A stretch of DNA of 64,000 nt, from positions 89,857,152 through 89,921,151 of the forward strand of contig OX388350.1 of NCBI GenBank assembly GCA_947579665.1, given 5' to 3'. Source of the DNA: Sympetrum striolatum. Taxonomy: Eukaryota; Arthropoda; Insecta; Odonata; Libellulidae. A model generated the notes under the pieces. It was not told where the DNA came from and searched no databases. It saw only the letters and a list, made by a program, of their open reading frames with translations. How positions within the stretch are numbered: the first letter of the stretch is position 1; every line of letters starts with the position of its first letter. Shown here one piece after another: positions 58,030 to 64,000 of the stretch. Both the position numbers and the translations under genes were made by a program.

Positions 58030-59812
58030 GTTTATATAAATATAATTGTCTATGTCTATGTAAGAACCCTGCAAGCCGCCTTTCGGCGTGTGACAGGGGG
58101 TGCAAGCACCTTGACTCTATTTTCCTAAACGCTTGCTTTCGCGTAAACTTCACGGAAAAATAAAGTTTTGAAGCGATTCGTTCTAGCATCTATTTCCCTA
58201 ATCTTTCTGGCAGTATCAGAACGGCCCATATAACAGAGGGGTCGCATTATATCGGTTACATCATCTGAGAACGTAATTTCTCTGAACTTATTTAATAAAT
58301 TTATCCTTTGAATTTTTCTTCTATCTTCTAATGATTCCCATCCCGCGTTCTGTAACATCTGAGTGACACTCGCTGTTTTATCATAGCAATTCATTACAAA
58401 TCGTATCGCCTTTCCTTGTACGTTTTCTAAATCCCGAATATGACATTTCTCAGCAGGGTCCCATACACTACATGCATACTCAAGGTGAGGCCTAACTAAC
58501 GCTAAGTAACATCGCTCGCGAACCTTTTCTTCGCTCCTACCGACTATTCTTTTGACGAAGCCGAGTTTCTTAAGTGCTTTTCCACATATATTTCGGATGT
58601 GGGCACTCCATGATAGATTATTCGTGAGAGTTACTCCAAGATACTTTACCGATTCTACTGTCATTAGGTTTACCCCTCGGAGACTATAAGAATAATCATT
58701 TATTATAGATTTACTTTCGAAGAAGTTAACTACCAAACACTTTTCTAAATTAAGCTCTAATTGCCAATCATCGCACCAGTTCATAATTCTATCTAAGTCG
58801 TTCGAAAGGGTTAATCTATCCTCTGAACTAACTATTTCCCTGTAAATGACTGTGTCTTCTGCGAATATCCTAACATTGCTTTTAATGTGATTGCTGAGGT
58901 CGTTGATGTATACTAAAAATAACAACGGTCCAATTACACTGCCCTGAAGGGCGCCCGAGGTCACCTTAACCAAGTTGGAACTAGTACCATCAAGTAATAC
59001 TCGCTGCTCTCTATCGGTGAGAAAGTCTTTTATCCAGTTAATAACTTCTGTATTGATACCCGCAACTTCTAATTTGTACAGCAATTTATGATGAGGTACC
59101 TTATCGAAAGCCTTCCGAAAATTTAAAAATATTGCATCGACTTGCTTATCTTTTTTAGCAGAGTTTAGAATATCGTGTACTAATAAAGCCAGCTGAGACT
59201 CGCAAGAACGAGTCTTACGAAAACCGTGTTGATTCCTAATTATGAAATTAGACGTTTCAAGAAAACCCATTAAAGAGCTAGAAATTATATGATCCATAAT
59301 TTTACCGCTCAGTGATGTTAAAGATATAGGTCTGTAATTAGCTGGATCGTCCTTAGAGCCGCTTTTAAATATTGGCGTGACATTCGTAATTTTCCAATCC
59401 TTCGGGACCTTTCCTTCGCTCATACTCTTATCAAATATAACTTAAAGAAAAGGTGCTACGCTCTCCGCAACTTCCTTGAACAATCGAGCCAGTATGTCTT
59501 CAGGACCTGGAGATTTATTCGGTTTAATCTGTTGCAATAGTTTAATGATGCCGTCTTCTCTGAAGGTGATTTTTACATCGATTCAGGTTTATGAACATTC
59601 GGGAGAGTATTTAATGTATCGTCAGACGTGAAAACGCTTCGAAAAAAATCATTCAATATATTAAGCTTTGCCTTTAGCATCGTTTACTAAATTACCGCTA
59701 GTATCCTTTAATGAACCAACAGTTTGCTCTTTACCTTGGACCTCACGAACGTACGACCAAAACGATTTTGGGTCCTCTTCCAAGTGTTCGCATAAAATCT
59801 TATTTTTATATT
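58030..59812 (-). mobile_element. CR1-like LINE, 5'-truncated
   Basis: A minus-strand insertion of about 1.78 kb flanked by an exact 25-bp direct repeat at 58005-58029 and 59813-59837 (core TTTATTGGTATGATATAATT), a target-site duplication from target-primed reverse transcription. The 3' tail at the left edge is ACATAGACATAGACAATTAT followed by ATTTATATAAAC, a short microsatellite-like end. The 5' part begins within ORF2 (FWSYVREVQGKEQTVGSLKD region at about 59790-59700). Confidence 0.85.
58125..59423 (-). pseudogene. CR1-like reverse transcriptase, catalytic residues lost
   Basis: A 432-residue open frame. Order seen: VPKDWKITNVTPIFKSGSKD, NYRPISLTSLSGKIMD, NQHGFRKTRSCESQLALLVH, AIFLNFRKAFDKVPH, ALQGSVIGPLLFLVYINDLS, VRIFAEDTVIYRE, KYLGVTL, VRPHLEYACSVWDP and a C-terminal tail to YAKASV. 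In motif A the catalytic Asp of LDF.KAFD reads Asn. In motif C the family FADD reads FAED. Both changes hit metal-binding aspartates, so this copy should be inactive despite the long open frame. A stop separates it from upstream coding sequence that continues to about 59.8 kb. Family assignment rests on HLEYA..VWDP and FR.GRSCE-type blocks. Confidence 0.88.
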
Positions 59813-60029
59813 TTTATTGGTATGATATAATTGTAATAATGTATTCTCAGATATTCGAGTTATTCGCCTTTTTTTCTGCCGTATACGAACGAAAATTTAC
59901 ACGCCGCCGGTTACGCCGCGCCGCCGCCGACGATTAAGCAGTCAGCGTTCACGCCGTTACGCCGCCGCCGCCGGCTTCATTTTCCCCCTACGCCGCCGCT
60001 GACAAAAATCATAACGGCGCCCATGTCTA

Positions 60030-60080
60030 TCTTGTACTAATACATTGAATAATAATAAGGCATAACCTTAAGCGTATTAA
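60030..60080 (-). pseudogene. LINE reverse transcriptase, right part (across hAT)
   Basis: The minus strand reads GYALLLFNVLVQD up to the hAT right boundary, corresponding to the G.ALSP.LFNVYI block of LINE reverse transcriptases. After removal of the hAT element and one target copy it joins AIDRIREE in frame. Homology stops near 60080. Confidence 0.55.
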
Positions 60081-61658
60081 ATTATCTACTCATCTCAAAA
60101 AGAAATCTTGTTTAAGGACATAATTCTTCCGTTATTTGACTACTGCGACATAATGTTAAATAAAATATCTCACTCACAAGGGGAACCCACGGTCTGGGAA
60201 ATGAAGTTCGGGATGAGGCTTTACGTGGTAATAGCAGGGCCCGAAACTCATACAATGCTAAAGCCATAGGACCCCATAGGGCCCCAGTCCCGAGAAAAAG
60301 GGCCTCAAAGTTTTTACAAAGATATATATACTTTAAAGTTTATCACCTCATTTAACTGGCTCGGTAGTCAAGGCGGTAGCAATCCTGACTGGTAATGCGA
60401 GGTCTCCGTGTTCAACCAATTTTTTTTTCTTTTTTTTTTCATAAATTTTCTTTTATATTCATTTTATTTTATATTCATTTTATTTTATATTCATTTTAAT
60501 TTTTAATTTATTTAATACTATAATGATAATCGTGCAAATATCGTCATACATCGTAAGAATGTGCATGATCGGAAATATTGTGTATGGGAGAATAATGAAG
60601 TCAAGAAGAATAGAAATTATATTTGCAGTTATATTTATTCATAATCCGATTTTTTTTTAATTATCATGATAATGATACTTAAATAATGATAATTATCATA
60701 AAAGCAAAAGATATTCGGGCAATGTGAGCAACAAATAAATGATGGCTGTTTACATGTACAAGGAGTTTTAAGCAGTTCTATTGAAAAGCAAACTTCGTTA
60801 ACATTCCTAAAAACTTTTCGGTTGTCTGTTAATTTTGAGGCGAACCAGCCGTATTGAAGCATATCAGTAAAAATTGGAGATGATAATTGGTGGTGAACTA
60901 TGGATTGAATTTTGATGCAATCTTCCCGAGAAGTAATTTTTTTTCTTTTTCAACCAAAGTAGCAGAATTTTGAAGGCAATATAATCGTTTTCAGCGAGCA
61001 ATCCTACGAAAAATACAACAGCATCATGTGCAGAGAATCTTTCGGAACATTCTCTTCAACTACCGAAGGACCGGCTATATCGTCACTCCCAGACATCTTC
61101 ACTGAATAGACAGATACAGTAAAGTAAATAAATAAAAAATAGACAAGTCAAAACTTTCATGAAGCGCCTACAAAATTCTGCTACTTTGGTTAAAAAAGAA
61201 ATTTGGTCTAGAAAAGAAAAAGGTTTTTTTCCAAATCAAAATGCGCGAAAGTTGTGTACTGACACGGAGATATCGCAAATGTTTTCGAAATGGGATAATT
61301 AACCACTGCCGCCTTAAGCGAATGAATCAGAACTCCTATGGAGTCATTGCAAATACGTATATTTTAGTTAATATCAATACTCCGAAGTTATTTTGAAATA
61401 AATGTACTTACTACTGATCATAGCAGCATCCCTCTGGACTGGACTCCATTTCTAGATGAGGTTTGATCAACCTGCTTGTTTGGGATGTCCTGCAACATAA
61501 AATGGACCATCAAACTCAATTCCCACTTCTTGCATTGGAATGGGGGATCATGCGAATCATTGGAATGGGGGATCATCATTCCATAGCGAATATCAAAGGT
61601 GGAAAAAGGTAAGGCTTCATTCTCCGCTCTTGGCAACAAAAATCCACAACAATCAGCT
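60081..61658. other. No gene; low-complexity and possible SINE or LINE scraps
   Basis: A plus-strand stretch at 60085-60150 reads KDIILPLFDYCDIMLNKIS, like a LINE thumb segment (LP.FDYCD). At 60356-60420 TGGCTCGGTAGTCAAGGCGG and GTGTTCAACC look like A and B boxes of a tRNA-type SINE, followed by a T-rich tract (60421-60440) and repeated TTTATATTCATTTTA. A 26-base duplication with ATTGGAATGGGGGATCAT is at 61535-61578. Confidence 0.4.
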
Positions 61659-61751
61659 TTAAAAGGTACTTGTACTATGTCTAGCACAATTAAAAGGTAC
61701 TTGTACTATGTCTAGCACAATTAAAAGGTACTTGTACTATGTCTAGCACAA
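61659..61751 (+). repeat. 31-bp tandem repeat, three copies
   Basis: TTAAAAGGTACTTGTACTAT followed by GTCTAGCACAA occurs three times without change. The perfect identity points to recent duplication. Confidence 0.95.
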
Positions 61752-62883
61752 TTTTGGGAGAAATTAGGGGAAAATCGGTAAATGAACGCTTTAGACACAC
61801 GTTCAATTCGATTCCAATAACAACTTGAATTTTGAAGAGTTCAATTTAAACATTATTCTAGGAGGAATGTTCAAATAAATATCTTCAAAAGTTAAATTTA
61901 AGTTTTTGGGGAGAAATAAAGACTCGATATTCGAAGGTGTTATTTCTTCGAAGGCCATAATAATGGAAAGTGCGTAGAAAATGAATCCTTTGCCATTACT
62001 ATGAGTAACAGAGTTCAGATAAATCATGGCAGGATCCAGGAGCTACTTGTCAGTGAATTAGTTTTCAAAACCAATTATTACCAGACTGATTAATTAGACT
62101 GAATGAAAATACGGAAAACATATCGAACTTTCAGAGTATGTCACCCAATCAGAGTTAGAAAGGACTAACATTAAGTATAAATTGCAAATTGAAAATATTT
62201 TCATCTATCATGTTAAATATTTTATACCAATTTTTCCATTCTCTTATTTCATCTATAACTAAATAACTCTAAAAGATAAGATAAATTTCAGATAAACTGT
62301 ACGTCAATGAAACATCTGTTATTTTCTGCGAAAGATATAACGATGAACAGGCTAACAAAAAGTGAGTGGAATAGCTTGAATTACAAGACGCAAAAGTTCC
62401 TGAACTTATTTTTCTCGCGAAAACGCCGAGCAGGAGAGATGTAAAATTCTGGTTGTAGATAGCGCCACATATTGTGGATACAACTGTGCAAGTATGCGGC
62501 TGTCGATGTAGGTTTACTGTGAGGTTATTTCTGTGTAAGTTGACACGTGTATATGGAAAGGATCGAGATGCTTCGCCTCACTCACGCGGCCGCCGGAAGG
62601 GCGCCAATAATCGTAGGTGCTTCATCACGACTGCACCACAGATTGTCATCCAGTTTCTGTCCAAACAAGGGGAGTAATTCGGGAGACAACTAGAGTCGTC
62701 TAGTTGTTCCCACATAAAAATGTTTCGGAAACCTTTTGGACGTACCTCGTATTTCCGAAACTGGAAATGGAAATATAACGATGATTAGAACAATCGTGAA
62801 AGAATATTTTTCTTGAAGATACTATTATATATAATAAAAACATGAATAATGAATATTAAAAATCAATTTGAGATGAAACAAAT
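61752..62883. other. No gene recognised
   Basis: AT-rich, with a GC-rich patch near 62570-62640 inside a 67-codon open stretch (62474-62677) that has no recognised motif. Confidence 0.35.
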
Positions 62884-63669
62884 ACCTCAGAACCACGTTC
62901 AGACCGCGGAACTATGCTGCAAAATGACAGCGACACACGGACACTCACTCTCGGCGATCAGGTCCTTGAAAGAGCCTAGAATCTCCTCGGACCCGTAACT
63001 CGAGGCGTCGTTAGTGCCTCCGTGTACCACCACTCGCAACACGGAGCAGTCCGAAGGCGATACCGACGTTCTCAGTTCCTCCGTCACCTTCGGCACCGTA
63101 CCTCCCGGTAAACACCTGGAGAACACCCGCTCACACACTCCCTCCCGGCGGGCCCTTGCACGTAATGGATATCCGCCGGACATTAGAACTTCGTATCATC
63201 AAAACCCAATGACCTACTTCGGGCTCAGCCACCTCCGGGGTTACGGGGATGGCAGCAGGCACAATGTCATCCGGATCGTCCTCCGACAATACCGAAAAAC
63301 GACTGCTCACAGGACGAGCATCGACTGAGGCCTCTGCAACTCCGTCTCCGCAAAACCACCTGCGGTCCACCCGAATGGAGACTACCTTCCTCTCGTCAGG
63401 CTTCTTGGCCGTCGACATCCCCGCCCTCGATGTAAACTTCGAGGCACCCTCGATCGCTCTGCACTCGGGGAACCCATAGCCGCCAACTTGGCGCAGCGAA
63501 CTTTCGGGGTGCTACCCTTGGATTCCACACGTGAGGAGGAAGCCTCCAACCTTTCCACCTTGGAGCTAAGATCCGCAACCATCCTTCTGAGTTCCGCTAT
63601 CTCGGCCCGAAGGGACGCGAGACAAGCAGTTTCCAAGAAAGAGGAAACGGGAGTCCTAGGAGAGGCCAT
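62884..63669 (-). pseudogene. CR1-type LINE ORF1 remnant (coiled coil and SGNH-like domain)
   Basis: The minus strand starts MASPRTPVSSFLETACLASL and continues RAEIAELRRMVADLSSKVER, a leucine heptad coiled coil of about 35 residues. Then two frame changes lead to VSIRVDRRWFCGDGVAEASV, VGHWVLMIRSSNVRRI, RVFSRCLPGGTV and VVVHGGTNDASSYGSEEILG. Block VHGGTND and the preceding SNVRR resemble the GDS and GTND blocks of the SGNH esterase domain found in ORF1 of CR1-type LINEs; the usual GDS reads RSS here. Homology ends near 62890 and no ORF2 follows. GC-rich against an AT-rich background. Confidence 0.7.
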
Positions 63670-64000
63670 CCTACCTAATTATGCAATTGACTTTAAATTA
63701 CTAAAAACTGAGAACCCAATGGATTGCTTGAGAAACGACAATAAGAACACGCGAGCAAATGAAACGAGTTAACTTAGGCTGACACTAACACTTGCGTTTG
63801 ACCTGAGACGAAATACGCAACTGACCAAATATGTTTGAGAAGACTCTGAAAGGACGAATGTATCACTTATGGGAACGATAAAGACCGGTTACTAATAAAA
63901 CAACAAGGAAATACGACGATTAAGTAATAAAGAAAATAAAATTAGCAATAAGAATAAATATGCCTACAGTAAGTTTACCAGGGGATAAAAATACAGAAAA
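63670..64000. other. Right edge, probably LINE 5' region
   Basis: Contains probable 5' UTR of the minus-strand LINE ORF1 at 62884-63669, then AT-rich DNA. No other feature seen. Confidence 0.35.

Larger units (their letters stand above)
53553..60029. mobile_element. hAT-type transposon carrying nested elements
   Basis: A 6477-bp insertion with ends TAGAGATGGGCGCCG at the left and, on the complement of the right end, TAGACATGGGCGCCG. An exact 8-bp target duplication, TCTTGTAC, lies at 53545-53552 and 60030-60037. Eight-base duplications and TAGAGATGGGC-type termini are features of the hAT superfamily. The first and last 130-150 bases are very rich in GCC/GCG repeats. No hAT transposase is seen; the interior is TTCGA repeats, unassigned DNA and a CR1-like LINE, so it was probably a small non-autonomous hAT enlarged by later insertions. 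Confidence 0.85.

Overview
The window is AT-rich eukaryotic DNA, most likely arthropod. It holds much of one large gene with long introns, and those introns are packed with decayed transposons. The gene lies on the minus strand. Nine exons between 44.9 kb and 4.2 kb join in consistent reading phase with GT-AG boundaries, and they encode the N-terminal region, the first six-helix membrane domain and the complete C1a catalytic domain of a class III membrane adenylyl cyclase. The C1a wording ([31 protein letters not shown]) and the residues just before helix 1 (EALYQRYF.RMNQSS) place it with the vertebrate type 5/6 group. Two more minus-strand exon-like blocks (2221-2337 and 1660-1766) end in a stop followed by AATAAA. 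If they belong to the same transcript, the product has one catalytic half and no C2. Their phase does not fit the last secure exon directly, so this is a hypothesis.

The rest is repeats. From left to right: a Tigger/pogo transposase remnant (1-780); a degenerate array with a period of about 160 bp (2.6-3.9 kb); a repeat carrying TTCGA boxes (4.6-5.8 kb); a Penelope-like fragment (7.1-7.6 kb); a 17-copy 37-bp minisatellite (8.07-8.70 kb); a foldback element (11.3-12.9 kb); LINE and Tc1/mariner-like remnants (13.9-17.3 kb); a complete but dead Tigger element (17.56-20.08 kb) inserted in a second TTCGA repeat; a palindromic TTCGA element (22.3-24.4 kb); a 3.6-kb DNA transposon with two nearly identical 1-kb inverted arms (29.8-33.4 kb); more TTCGA and LINE fragments; and tRNA-derived SINE heads near 36.5, 39.7 and 44.3 kb.

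Upstream of the gene (45-64 kb) I find no confident host gene. The main structure there is a nest: an old LINE reverse transcriptase (52.7-53.5 kb) was split by a hAT-type element (53,553-60,029, 8-bp target duplication). That element now contains TTCGA repeats and a 5'-truncated CR1-like LINE bounded by a 25-bp duplication. Removing the hAT restores the old LINE reading frame across the junction. A broken CR1-type ORF1 with coiled coil and SGNH-like region lies at 62.9-63.7 kb.

The most unusual signal is the TTCGA repeat family. It is built of modules about 166 bp long, each carrying a box resembling the tRNA T-arm/Pol III B box (GGTTCGATnCC), and it ends in a short hairpin. It occurs in several copies, on both strands, and once as a large palindrome. 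I do not recognise it as a named family. No tool was run: domain calls come from reading translations, and distances from counting in the printed sequence.
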